DNA of 30,929 nt from JAVBKX01 sp031553835 (GTDB lineage: Bacteria; Bacteroidota; Bacteroidia; Bacteroidales; Azobacteroidaceae), in contig JAVBKX010000008.1 of assembly GCA_031553835.1 (NCBI GenBank), positions 1-30,929 on the forward strand, in the 5' to 3' direction. Each line of letters begins with the position of its first letter. Position 1 is the stretch's first letter. Shown in pieces: positions 6,533 through 15,204 of the stretch. The position numbers were made by a program, and so were the translations under genes. Below the pieces are notes generated by a model. That model was not told where the DNA came from. It did not search any database and saw only the letters and a list, made by a program, of their open reading frames with translations.

Positions 6533-7510
6533 TTATTTATTCCGCGTAATAATGTAATCGATCAAGCCCAACAACGCTGATTTTGCTTCTGAATCTTGCA
6601 CGTCTGCCAATAATGCGATGGCTTTTTCTTTGGTTGCCTGCATAACGGATTCTGCATATTCAATGCCGTGGTTTTGTTTGGCAAAATCGATCAGGTATTC
6701 GATATTTTCGGGATTAAAATCTTTGTTTTTAATGATTTCCTGCGCTAATGCCGCCTGGTCGGCCGGTGCATTATTAATCGCATAAATCAATGGAAGGGTA
6801 ATTTTTCCTTCGCGGATATCATTTCCCTGAGTCGGTTTTCCGATTTCTCCCGGATCAAAATAATCGAAAATATCATCTTTGATTTGGAAACATATTCCAA
6901 TGTATTCTCCCATTAAACGGAATTTTTCGATCGTTTCCGTATCGGCTCCGGCAGCCAATGCTCCGATTTCAGTACAGGAAGAAATGAGTACAGCCGTTTT
7001 TTTCCGGATAATGTCAAAATAATAAGATTCATCGATGATAGACCGGTTGGAGTTAGACCATTGGATCAGTTCTCCTTCGGTCAGGTTTAATGCCAGGTTT
7101 GAAATGATGCCAAGCACCTGCAAATTGCTTGCAAGCACCGTTTTTACAATGGCTATCGACAAGATATAATCGCCCAACAATACGGCGGCTTTGTTGTCGT
7201 ATCGTCCATTGAGCGACGAACGGTTGCGCCGGATTTTGGTTTCGTCAATTACGTCGTCGTGAATAATGGTTGCAGTATGGAGTAATTCCATAATCAAAGC
7301 ATAGTCGATCGCTTTTTGATCGATATGCCCTAATGTTTTGGCTGTCAACAAAAGTAGCGCCGGTCGGATTTTTTTGCCGCCGGATGCGGAAAGATAATCA
7401 ATCATCGACTGAAAATCAGGCGAATGTCCTCTCAGGGCTTCTGCATAAAGCTCCGAAAAAACCTCCATTTCTTTTTCCACAGGCTGGATAAAATTTGTAT
7501 GCTGACTCAT
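6533..7510 (-). CDS. Long-chain polyprenyl diphosphate synthase
   Basis: This trans-prenyltransferase elongates farnesyl- or geranyl-type diphosphates with isopentenyl diphosphate, giving the side chain of menaquinone. The start at 7510 (MSQHTNFIQPVEKEMEVF, 325 residues) is preferred to an upstream in-frame codon, because the promoter box at 7554-7561 would lie inside the longer version. The first aspartate-rich motif is DDVID (85-89) and the second is DDIFD (212-216); GGKKIRP (44-50) is the conserved substrate-binding segment. Small residues just before the first motif (HTATIIHDD) fit a long-chain product, probably heptaprenyl or octaprenyl rather than a C15-C20 product. It is divergent from polA. 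Confidence 0.92.
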   Translation of the reverse strand: MSQHTNFIQPVEKEMEVFSELYAEALRGHSPDFQSMIDYLSASGGKKIRPALLLLTAKTLGHIDQKAIDYALIMELLHTATIIHDDVIDETKIRRNRSSLNGRYDNKAAVLLGDYILSIAIVKTVLASNLQVLGIISNLALNLTEGELIQWSNSNRSIIDESYYFDIIRKKTAVLISSCTEIGALAAGADTETIEKFRLMGEYIGICFQIKDDIFDYFDPGEIGKPTQGNDIREGKITLPLIYAINNAPADQAALAQEIIKNKDFNPENIEYLIDFAKQNHGIEYAESVMQATKEKAIALLADVQDSEAKSALLGLIDYIITRNK

Positions 7511-7553
7511 ATGCTGTTTAAGTGTCGGTAGCTTTGCTATCGAAAGTAAGGCG

Positions 7554-7561
7554 CAAAGGTA
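7554..7561 (-). promoter_or_regulatory. -7 box of the prenyl synthase gene
   Basis: The minus strand reads TACCTTTG, matching TAnnTTTG. The predicted start near 7548 gives a leader of almost 40 bases to the ATG at 7510 and excludes the longer upstream reading of that gene. Confidence 0.55.
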
Positions 7562-7594
7562 ATGAAAAGGAAATGAAAAATAAAAATAATCCCT

Positions 7595-7602
7595 TATATT
7601 TG
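7595..7602 (+). promoter_or_regulatory. -7 box of polA
   Basis: TATATTTG matches TAnnTTTG, 32 bases before the polA ATG. It is arranged back to back with the minus-strand box at 7554-7561. Confidence 0.55.
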
Positions 7603-7633
7603 TCCTCTCAATCTGCATGTTAAAAAATTTATT

Positions 7634-10420
7634 ATGAAGTTATTTCTTTTAGATGCCTACGCACTCATTTATCGTTCTTATTACGCTTTTATAAAAAATC
7701 CCCGGATCAACTCTAAAGGGAAAAATACTTCTGCCATTTTTGGATTTGTGAATACATTGGAGGATGTGTTGAAAAAGGAAAATCCTACACATATCGGAGT
7801 GGCCTTCGATCCGGCTGGTCCGACTTTCCGTCACGAATTGTTTGAGCATTACAAAGCGCAACGGGAAGAAACACCGGAGGTGATTCGTGAATCGGTTCCT
7901 GTGATCAAAGATATTATCCGGGCATACAATATCCCTTTGCTGGAGGTGCCTCGATATGAGGCGGATGATGTGATCGGAACGTTGGCGTTGCAAGCCGCGC
8001 AACACGATTTTAAGGTGTATATGATGACGCCTGATAAAGATTACGGTCAATTGGTGGGCGATCATGTTTTTATTTATAAACCGAAATACGGAAGCGCCGA
8101 ATTTGAAATTCTCGGAACATCTGAAGTGATTCACAAATATGGATTGAAAGATCCGAAGCAAATGATCGACCTGCTTGGTTTGATGGGCGATAAATCCGAT
8201 AATATTCCCGGATGTCCGGGAGTAGGAGAGGTGACCGCCCAGAAATTAATTGCCGAGTTCGGAAATATTGAAAATCTCCTGGAACATACTGCCGAATTGA
8301 AAGGCGCATTGAAAGACAAAATCGAAACCAATCGTGAAATGATTCTTTTTTCCAAAATGTTGGCTACCATTAAGACCGATGTGCCGATTGCATTTAATCC
8401 CGATGAATTGCTCCGGGAAAACGTGAATGCGGAAACATTGAAAGCATTGTTTGAAGAGCTCGAATTCAGGTCGATTGCTACCCGTGTGTTGGGAGAAGAA
8501 GCTAAAGCTGTAGTGCAGGTAAAAAAGCCGTCTGCCCAACAAGGTTTATTATTTGCCGAATTTGAAACTCCGGCCATAGAAACCCGATCGACATCTGTTT
8601 TTTCTTCTTTGGAAAATTTCAAAACAACCGCTCCGTCATATCATTTGTTAGACAATGCAGATGCCATTGCCCGGCTGATTCAAACCATACAGGATAAAAA
8701 ACAAGTTGCTTTTGATACGGAAACCACCGGTATCGATCCGTTGAGCGCAGAATTGGTTGGTATGTCTTTTTCTGTAGCAGAAAAAGAAGCATTTTATTTA
8801 CCTGTTCCGGCTAATCAGGAAGAAGCCAAACAAACAGTGCTGGCTTTCAAAGAAGTCCTGGAATCGGATGCTGTATTGAAAATCGGCCAGAATATGAAAT
8901 TTGATATTGAGGTACTTAAAAAATACAGCATCGATGTTCAAGGGCCTATGTTTGATACGATGATAGCGCACTATCTGCTCAATCCCGAATTGTATCACAA
9001 TATGGATTATTTAGCCGAAACTTACCTGAATTATCAAACCATTCCGATTGAAGATTTAATAGGGCCGAAAGGGAAAAAACAATTGAACATGCGACAAGTT
9101 CCGCTGCCGCTCATTACCGACTATGCCTGTGAAGATGCCGACATTACTTTTCGCTTAAAGATGGCGTTTGAACCGGAAATCGAAAAAAATAATTTGAAAT
9201 ACCTGTTCTATGATGTTGAAATGCCATTGGTGAAAGTGCTGGCGGATATAGAAACCGCCGGAGTGCGATTGGATGTGGAAGCGTTGAAACAGTCATCAAA
9301 AATTTTGACCAACCGGTTGCATCGTATTGAGGACGAAATACACGAAATGGCCGGAATGGAATTTAATATTAATTCGGCTAAACAGGTGGGAGAAGTGTTG
9401 TTTGACCGGATGAAAATTGTGGAAAAACCGAAGAAAACAAAAACCGGACAATACACCACCAGCGAAGAAGTACTCGAAAGTATGCGCTCCAAACATCCCG
9501 TGGTGGGAAAATTGTTGGAATACCGCGGAATCAAAAAATTGCTCAGTACCTATATCGATGCATTACCTTCATTAATTGATCCGGCAACCGGAAAAGTGCA
9601 TACTACTTTTAACCAAACGGTTACTTCGACCGGACGATTGAGTTCGACCAACCCGAACTTGCAGAATATCCCGATTCGCGATGAAGAAGGAAAAGAAATC
9701 CGCAAGGCATTTATTCCCGACGATAATTGTGTCTTTCTTTCTGCCGATTATTCTCAAATCGAATTGAGAATTATGGCGCATTTGAGTGGCGACCAAAATA
9801 TGGTGGGCGCTTTTCGAAGCGGACACGACATTCATGCTGCTACGGCTGCAAAAATCTATAAGGTGTCGATTGAAGAGGTGACAAAAGATATGCGGAGGAA
9901 AGCTAAAACAGCGAATTTCGGAATTATTTATGGAATTTCCGTGTTTGGTTTGGCCGAACGGCTGTCCATTCCACGTGCAGAGGCCAAAGAATTGATCGAC
10001 GGATATTTCGAAACTTATCCCGAAGTGAAAAAATACATGGAAGACAGTATCGAGAAAGCCCGGCGCAACGGATATGTGGAAACTTTATTTCGCAGGAAAC
10101 GTTTTTTGCCGGATATTAATTCGAGGAATGCTGTGGTGAGAGGATATGCCGAACGAAATGCCATCAATGCTCCGATACAAGGGTCGGCTGCCGATATTAT
10201 CAAAGTAGCCATGGTTAAAATATATCAACGTTTCCAGGCTGAAAATATCCACTCCACAATGATTTTGCAGGTACATGACGAGTTGAATTTCAATGTTTAC
10301 AAAAATGAAGTGGATAAAGTGAAAGCGATCGTTGTGGACGAAATGGAAAAGGCCGTACAACTTCGTGTTCCGCTTATTGCGGATTGCGGGACGGGTAAAA
10401 ACTGGTTGGAAGCGCATTAG
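7634..10420 (+). CDS. polA: DNA polymerase I
   Basis: This full-length 928-residue Pol I fills gaps and removes RNA primers in replication and repair. The 5'-3' exonuclease domain covers about 1-290 (FLLDAYALIYRSYYAF; DKDYGQL; GDKSDNIPGCPGVG). The 3'-5' proofreading domain (about 325-515) keeps its metal ligands: DTETTG with D361 and E363, NMKFD, and YACEDAD. The polymerase domain follows with motif A DYSQIELR (D705, E710), motif B RRKAKTANFGIIYG (from about 754) and motif C VHDE (H881-D882-E883). Proofreading therefore looks intact, unlike in Taq polymerase. It is divergently transcribed from the prenyl synthase gene. Confidence 0.98.
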   Translation: MKLFLLDAYALIYRSYYAFIKNPRINSKGKNTSAIFGFVNTLEDVLKKENPTHIGVAFDPAGPTFRHELFEHYKAQREETPEVIRESVPVIKDIIRAYNIPLLEVPRYEADDVIGTLALQAAQHDFKVYMMTPDKDYGQLVGDHVFIYKPKYGSAEFEILGTSEVIHKYGLKDPKQMIDLLGLMGDKSDNIPGCPGVGEVTAQKLIAEFGNIENLLEHTAELKGALKDKIETNREMILFSKMLATIKTDVPIAFNPDELLRENVNAETLKALFEELEFRSIATRVLGEEAKAVVQVKKPSAQQGLLFAEFETPAIETRSTSVFSSLENFKTTAPSYHLLDNADAIARLIQTIQDKKQVAFDTETTGIDPLSAELVGMSFSVAEKEAFYLPVPANQEEAKQTVLAFKEVLESDAVLKIGQNMKFDIEVLKKYSIDVQGPMFDTMIAHYLLNPELYHNMDYLAETYLNYQTIPIEDLIGPKGKKQLNMRQVPLPLITDYACEDADITFRLKMAFEPEIEKNNLKYLFYDVEMPLVKVLADIETAGVRLDVEALKQSSKILTNRLHRIEDEIHEMAGMEFNINSAKQVGEVLFDRMKIVEKPKKTKTGQYTTSEEVLESMRSKHPVVGKLLEYRGIKKLLSTYIDALPSLIDPATGKVHTTFNQTVTSTGRLSSTNPNLQNIPIRDEEGKEIRKAFIPDDNCVFLSADYSQIELRIMAHLSGDQNMVGAFRSGHDIHAATAAKIYKVSIEEVTKDMRRKAKTANFGIIYGISVFGLAERLSIPRAEAKELIDGYFETYPEVKKYMEDSIEKARRNGYVETLFRRKRFLPDINSRNAVVRGYAERNAINAPIQGSAADIIKVAMVKIYQRFQAENIHSTMILQVHDELNFNVYKNEVDKVKAIVVDEMEKAVQLRVPLIADCGTGKNWLEAH

Positions 10421-10430
10421 TTATGGCATT

Positions 10431-10459
10431 CTTCGTCTTTTGCCCTTCGCCCTTTGCCG
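10431..10459. repeat. Short degenerate tandem repeat after polA
   Basis: Roughly four units of the type (T)TTTGCCC/TTCGCCC follow the polA stop. It is another simple intergenic repeat. I saw no hairpin or promoter here. Confidence 0.45.
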
Positions 10460-10507
10460 AAAAATAACATAAACCAATTTGTAAAATGCACTTAATACTT
10501 GCTGTAA

Positions 10508-11260
10508 ATGTTATTAATTAAAAATAGAATTTGGATTGTTGCCTTTTGTATCGTCTTATTTTCCGGTTGCAATCAACAGAAAAGACCGGATCCCAATTTT
10601 TATGAGAATCTGTTTACCGGAGAAATAATGAATGCATCGAATTTTGAATCTTTTTTTCAACAATTACATGTTGCTTATGCGGATTCTACAGATGGAAAAG
10701 CCCATATTACTTTTCATGCTTATGGCCGTCGTGTTGTTGGCGATTCGATTATCCAACCATTTAAGTACAGTGTGAGAGTCGGTAAAGATTATTTTGTCCG
10801 CGCTACTACATACGAAAAAATTGGAATGAAGGTAGAGCCTCAAACGTTTTCTACTATCGATGGAGCCACTATTACCGTCGGTGGCATCCAGGACAAACCA
10901 ACCTTGCTCAATTTCTGGTTTGTCGAATGTCCCGGCTGTATTGCAGAAATTCCTGCATTGAATTATTTGCAGGAAAAATATGCCGGCAAAGTCAATTTTA
11001 TCGCTATGACATTTGAAACACAAAACGAAGTGGAGAAATTTCTCCGGAAAAAATTATTTAATTTTGCACATGTTTCCGATGCCGAATCATTTATTAAACA
11101 GGTGGGTTCTTTCCCTTATCCTGAAAATATTTTTATAGATACGCTTGGTTACATAAAATATATTGAGGGGCCGTTTCCTGTCCATAATCAGGATGGCAGC
11201 AATATTGATTATATTGAAGCAATGATTGACGACTTGTTGGCTTCAGGTGATGCGATATAA
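10508..11260 (+). CDS. TlpA/thioredoxin-fold lipoprotein
   Basis: This 250-residue predicted lipoprotein has a signal with lipobox FSGC and lipidated Cys21. After a poorly conserved N-terminal part, residues about 120-240 form a TlpA-like thioredoxin fold: KPTLLNFWFVECPGCIAEIP with the redox pair C141-P-G-C144, then NFIAMTFETQNEVEKFL and the cis-Pro region SFPYPENIFID. It should act in the periplasm on disulfides or cytochrome/thiol substrates; Bacteroidota have many such paralogues and the partner is unknown. The PGC active site differs from the PPC common in TlpA/ResA. The gene follows polA after an 87-bp gap with no evident promoter. Confidence 0.87.
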   Translation: MLLIKNRIWIVAFCIVLFSGCNQQKRPDPNFYENLFTGEIMNASNFESFFQQLHVAYADSTDGKAHITFHAYGRRVVGDSIIQPFKYSVRVGKDYFVRATTYEKIGMKVEPQTFSTIDGATITVGGIQDKPTLLNFWFVECPGCIAEIPALNYLQEKYAGKVNFIAMTFETQNEVEKFLRKKLFNFAHVSDAESFIKQVGSFPYPENIFIDTLGYIKYIEGPFPVHNQDGSNIDYIEAMIDDLLASGDAI

Positions 11261-11266
11261 TTATTC

Positions 11267-11300
11267 TTTGGTCTTCACGTTTAAAAAACCTCTATATTTG
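11267..11300 (+). promoter_or_regulatory. Promoter almost touching the RNase H start codon
   Basis: TTTG at 11267-11270 and TATATTTG at 11293-11300 are 22 bases apart, slightly wide. The -7 box ends only five bases before the ATG at 11306, so the transcript would be leaderless or nearly so. Confidence 0.5.
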
Positions 11301-11305
11301 CTCGA

Positions 11306-11917
11306 ATGGCAAAACAAAAATTTTATGTAGTTTGGAAAGGTGTTGCCCCCGGAGTATATGCTTCGTGGGAAGAATGTAAGCTGCAAACAGCTAATTTTGA
11401 AGGCGCTTTGTATAAAGCGTTTGAATCAAAGGATGCAGCCGATGAGGCTTATCACAAAGGCCCTTGGAATTATATAGGGAAAGAGAAAAAAAAGCCGGTT
11501 TCATCGGGCAATTTTATTCAAAACAGCCTGTCGGTCGATGCCGCTTGTTCGGGCAATCCGGGCGTCATGGAATACCGGGGAGTATATGTGGCTACCGGGC
11601 AGGAAATTTTCAGAATGGGCCCTTATCGGCAGGGAACGAATAATATTGGTGAATTTTTGGCGTTAGTGCATGGATTGGCATTGCTGAAACAACAAAAACT
11701 GGATATGCCGGTGTATTCCGACAGCGTCAATGCGATTGGATGGGTGAAGAAAAAAAAGTGCAACACAAAGCTCGAAAAATGCGATGAAAACGAGGAAATT
11801 TTTGATTTGATCGCCCGGGCCGAACGATGGTTGCGTGAGCATACCTATTCTACAAAGATATTAAAATGGGAGACGGATCAGTGGGGAGAAATTCCGGCGG
11901 ATTTCGGACGAAAATAG
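11306..11917 (+). CDS. Viroplasmin-domain ribonuclease H
   Basis: The 203-residue protein joins an N-terminal caulimovirus viroplasmin-like domain (KFYVVWKGVAPGVYASWEEC, about 4-50), which binds RNA-DNA or double-stranded RNA in eukaryotic RNase H1, to an RNase H domain. The catalytic set is visible: D78 (SVDAACSGNPG), E116 (NIGEFLAL), D139 (YSDSVNA) and D199 (IPADFGRK). It cleaves RNA in RNA-DNA hybrids, removing primers and R-loops. This domain order is the usual form in Bacteroidota. The start is fixed by the viroplasmin motif beginning at residue 5, which makes the very close promoter notable. Confidence 0.93.
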   Translation: MAKQKFYVVWKGVAPGVYASWEECKLQTANFEGALYKAFESKDAADEAYHKGPWNYIGKEKKKPVSSGNFIQNSLSVDAACSGNPGVMEYRGVYVATGQEIFRMGPYRQGTNNIGEFLALVHGLALLKQQKLDMPVYSDSVNAIGWVKKKKCNTKLEKCDENEEIFDLIARAERWLREHTYSTKILKWETDQWGEIPADFGRK

Positions 11918-11947
11918 TTGAATAAAAATTATTTAATTTAAGCATAA

Positions 11948-13591
11948 ATGGGAAGCGTTAAAAAATTGTTGGCAGAACGAAAATGGGCATTTGTCCTGAT
12001 ATTCTTTGTTTTATTGTTTAATCCGGTTTTTTATTTTTGGGCCGACAATATCAGTGCGAAAGATAAAAACATGGCCTGGATCACTTGTATTGTGGTCGCA
12101 TTGGCCATGTGCTGCATTGATTTATTTGTGAAGAAAAAAGGAGAAAAAATTTTCCTCGGCATTTTCTATCTTTTGTCCTTAGTTCCCAATTTGATCGTTT
12201 GGAGTTATCTTTTTGTGTCCCATTTGTGCATGAAACGGGATATGTTTTGGGTCATTTTCACCACGCATAAAACCGAATCCCAGGAATTTTTGCATGAATT
12301 TGTTACCTGGCAAATGTGTGTGGCTGCAACGATCTATGTCGTTGTCGGCATCTTGTGTTGGGTAAAAACTCATTCAACCCAATCCCTTTCTTTGAAAAAA
12401 TATTGGCCTCTCTTTTCCTTTTCAGTTGCTTTGGTTTTATTAAGTATCATACTCCAATACTTAGTGCAGGCAATACCTGCTTTTGATTTTTACAAAAGCC
12501 GAGTATTGTATTGGCGGGAAAATATCATTTTCCAACAGGAAAAAGAATTTCGTAAAAGTTTGAAAATGGATGTACAATGTGCTTTGCCCGATTCCATTAA
12601 TCATACTTTTGTCGTGTTGTTGGGCGAATCTGCCTCTGCCTGTCACATGAGCCTTTATGGATATTTCAGGGAAACCACCCCGTTAATGGATGCGCAAAAG
12701 GACGAATTGGAAGTTTATACCGATGTAGTTACTCCCGATACTCATACTTTTGGCGTTATGCAGAAAGTGCTGACATTTGGTAATCACGAACATCCTGAAT
12801 ATTTCCGCCAAAAACCGTCGATGGTTGAAATGCTGAAATCTGCCGGATTCGAAACGTATTGGATTTCCAACAAGGCATTTCTTACAAAATGGGGTGGCAG
12901 TTATGGAATTATTGCAGAAGAAGCCGACCATTTGTATGATTTGAGCGCTTTGCAACAAAAAGATGAAATTGTAATTCCTTCTTTGCAAAAAGCGCTTGCA
13001 GATACCATCCAAAAAAATAAAATAATTTTTATCCATGTGATGGGAAATCATCATGCTTATAATTGCCGTTATCCCCAACAGTATAGTTATTTTGATCATA
13101 AGACAAGAAATGATCTGCCCGATTTAGGATTCAGAACCGGGCACATGAAACAAGTGATCGATGAATACGACAATTCGATCCGGTATGGCGACTATGTTTA
13201 TAGCCAGGTGCTTGAAGAATTGAAAAAGCAGAATACTTCATCTTTCCTGTTGTTTTTTTCCGACCATGGCGACGAAGTATATGATTATCGCGATGCTGCC
13301 GGGCATTTTATGTCCAATGTTTACCCATCCCAGTGCAAAATCCCGTTTGTATTGTGGCGTTCCGATACTTATAAAGAAATCATGCCCAATCTTGCGATTG
13401 ATACTTCCCGTGCTTATAGCATCGAAAATGTAATTTATTCGTTGTCAACATTGTGTGATTTAAAATATGCGGACAATGAACAGGAATTGAGCATTTTTTC
13501 TCCTGAGTATAAGACTCCTGCGAAACGGCTGGTGGGAAAAGAGAATTATGAGGATATTTTGAAGAAAAATTTGGTTAGCGTTCATAAATAG
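11948..13591 (+). CDS. Phosphoethanolamine transferase (EptA/CptA family)
   Basis: This 547-residue inner-membrane enzyme has five N-terminal membrane helices (about 13-32, 39-58, 64-90, 116-138, 152-175) and a periplasmic alkaline-phosphatase-like domain. The metal motif is GESASACHMSLYGY (E227), the presumed nucleophile is a Thr in the THTFG segment (265-267), and HVMGNHHAY and SDHGDE carry further metal ligands. YDNSIRYGDY is a family signature. Such enzymes move phosphoethanolamine from phosphatidylethanolamine to lipid A or core sugars, lowering surface charge and polymyxin binding. The HVMGNHHAY form suggests the core-directed branch, which is a weak guess. It is the first gene of a run with DUF5672 and FkbM-type proteins, four bases before the next gene. 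Confidence 0.9.
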   Translation: MGSVKKLLAERKWAFVLIFFVLLFNPVFYFWADNISAKDKNMAWITCIVVALAMCCIDLFVKKKGEKIFLGIFYLLSLVPNLIVWSYLFVSHLCMKRDMFWVIFTTHKTESQEFLHEFVTWQMCVAATIYVVVGILCWVKTHSTQSLSLKKYWPLFSFSVALVLLSIILQYLVQAIPAFDFYKSRVLYWRENIIFQQEKEFRKSLKMDVQCALPDSINHTFVVLLGESASACHMSLYGYFRETTPLMDAQKDELEVYTDVVTPDTHTFGVMQKVLTFGNHEHPEYFRQKPSMVEMLKSAGFETYWISNKAFLTKWGGSYGIIAEEADHLYDLSALQQKDEIVIPSLQKALADTIQKNKIIFIHVMGNHHAYNCRYPQQYSYFDHKTRNDLPDLGFRTGHMKQVIDEYDNSIRYGDYVYSQVLEELKKQNTSSFLLFFSDHGDEVYDYRDAAGHFMSNVYPSQCKIPFVLWRSDTYKEIMPNLAIDTSRAYSIENVIYSLSTLCDLKYADNEQELSIFSPEYKTPAKRLVGKENYEDILKKNLVSVHK

Positions 13592-13595
13592 ATTT

Positions 13596-14363
13596 ATGGA
13601 AAAAGTAAGCATAATAATTCCGATATACAAAACGGATCTGACAAGTGATGAAATAATGTCGTTTGTCCAATGCCTGAAAGTGTTGGGAAATTATCCGATT
13701 GTGTTAGCTCAACCTGAAAGTGTGGATTTTTCGGCTTTCATTTCTACTTATAAAGGAATTACTGTTGAGACATTTCCAGATCGTTATTTTAAAAGCGTTT
13801 CGTGCTATAATCAGTTAATGCTTTCTCCTTTGTTTTATGAACGGTTTATTCAGTCAGAATATATTTTGATTTATCAATTGGATGCTTTTGTATTCAAAGA
13901 TGCATTGATTGAATGGTGTAATAAAGGATATGATTATATTGGTGCGCCTTGGATTGCTACTCCCCGTAATGCCTTTTTTCCGCGATTCAATCGACTATTT
14001 AAAAAAGATAATTCACGAGAACAAATTTTCTTTAAGACAGGAAACGGTGGTTTTTCTTTGCGGAAGACTACTTCTTTTTTCCGGATTGCTATGGCTAATG
14101 AAAACCTGATTTGGCAGATTTTACAGGATGAAAATAAAGTTTTCAAAATGGAAGATGTATTCTGGTCATTGAAGGCTCCCGAATTAGATCCTGACTTCCG
14201 GATTCCTGATTATCAGGAAGCTGTTGCCTTTGCGATGGATCGTAAACCTAATTTAGCGATGAAAATAAACCAGGGAAAATTACCTTTTGGCTGCCATGGA
14301 TTTAATAAACCAAAAGTCTATAAATTTTGGCAGCCGATATTATCAACGGCATACAATAAATAA
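13596..14363 (+). CDS. DUF5672 glycosyltransferase-like protein
   Basis: This 255-residue protein matches DUF5672 in features I recognise: an N-terminal Rossmann-like strand (VSIIIPIYK), FKSVSCYNQLMLSPLFYERF, and the hallmark YILIYQLDAFVFKDALIEW followed by GYDYIGAPW. The QLDAFVF acidic residue sits where GT-A enzymes have a metal-binding DxD-like motif. NGGFSLRKT and EDVFWS resemble the acceptor and catalytic-base segments of GT-A folds. I infer a cytoplasmic glycosyltransferase adding a sugar to the glycan built by this locus; donor and acceptor are unknown. It starts four bases after the phosphoethanolamine transferase gene, so the two are almost certainly co-transcribed. Confidence 0.82.
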   Translation: MEKVSIIIPIYKTDLTSDEIMSFVQCLKVLGNYPIVLAQPESVDFSAFISTYKGITVETFPDRYFKSVSCYNQLMLSPLFYERFIQSEYILIYQLDAFVFKDALIEWCNKGYDYIGAPWIATPRNAFFPRFNRLFKKDNSREQIFFKTGNGGFSLRKTTSFFRIAMANENLIWQILQDENKVFKMEDVFWSLKAPELDPDFRIPDYQEAVAFAMDRKPNLAMKINQGKLPFGCHGFNKPKVYKFWQPILSTAYNK

Positions 14364-14379
14364 TTAAGATAATAATATT

Positions 14380-15204
14380 ATGACCCATCAAGTAAATCGT
14401 TTTAAACAATTTTATTATGGTGCTATACCTTATTTTTGTTACCGGATATTTCATCCAAAGTCTCCAAAACTTGAATGTTTTCAATTTATCAGAAAATACA
14501 CCTATGCATATCCTTTCTTGTATGATTTCATATTTGAATATGAGGATTTTGAGACTGATGTTCATAAGGATATTAATCGAGGATTGAAGTATGTTGTACA
14601 TAAGGGAAGTAAAAAATTATATTTCCCGGGAGAATATACCGACTATAAAATACAGAAACTGTATAGATCTTTGGTGATTGAGCAGGATATTCGTTCTCCG
14701 CATCACTATGTGGATTCCATTGACGAATTTTCAGGGAAAGTACTTTTGGATATTGGGAGTGCGGAAGGTATCGTTGCTCTTGAGGCAATTGATATGGTCG
14801 ATTTTGTCTATTTGTTTGAATGTGAACTGAGGTGGATAGAACCGTTAAAAGCAACTTTTGAGCCTTGGAAAGATAAAATACAAATTGTCAGAAAATATGT
14901 AAGTGATTATAATGATGAGACTACCGTGACTTTGGATGATTTTTTAAAGGATAAACCCAAAGATCATTTATTCCTGAAAATGGATATTGAAGGGGCGGAA
15001 CGGCAGGCTTTGGCCGGTGGTCGGATTCTGTTTTCAGAAGCAACCGACTTGCAATTTGCCATTTGTACTTATCATAAGAGAGATGATGTGAAAGTAGTTT
15101 CTTCGTTTTTGGATCGATATAATTGTAAGTACTTTCTTCGGAAAGGTTTGCTTTACCGTCATCATAAAATGCGTCCCTGCCTTATTCGCGGATCGAAAGT
15201 TTAG
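14380..15204 (+). CDS. FkbM-type SAM-dependent methyltransferase
   Basis: The 274-residue product shows the FkbM class I methyltransferase pattern: SAM-binding motif I VLLDIGSAEGIVAL (about 125-138), an acidic post-motif FECELRWIEPL, and the family hallmark LKMDIEGAERQAL (about 205-217). FkbM-like enzymes O-methylate sugars or small molecules; here the context points to a sugar of the surface glycan. The first 110 residues are not part of the methyltransferase core, contain many aromatic residues (FKQFYYGAIPYFCYRIF) and could help recognise the acceptor or a membrane surface. It is the third gene of the plus-strand block, 16 bases after DUF5672. Its 3' end overlaps the convergent heptosyltransferase gene by 23 bp. 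Confidence 0.85.
   Translation: MTHQVNRFKQFYYGAIPYFCYRIFHPKSPKLECFQFIRKYTYAYPFLYDFIFEYEDFETDVHKDINRGLKYVVHKGSKKLYFPGEYTDYKIQKLYRSLVIEQDIRSPHHYVDSIDEFSGKVLLDIGSAEGIVALEAIDMVDFVYLFECELRWIEPLKATFEPWKDKIQIVRKYVSDYNDETTVTLDDFLKDKPKDHLFLKMDIEGAERQALAGGRILFSEATDLQFAICTYHKRDDVKVVSSFLDRYNCKYFLRKGLLYRHHKMRPCLIRGSKV

Noticed and set aside
7649..8622. Several minus-strand open frames of 79-170 codons opposite polA
   Set aside because: They are antisense to the conserved exonuclease domain of polA and resemble no protein; long antisense frames are expected from the codon bias there.
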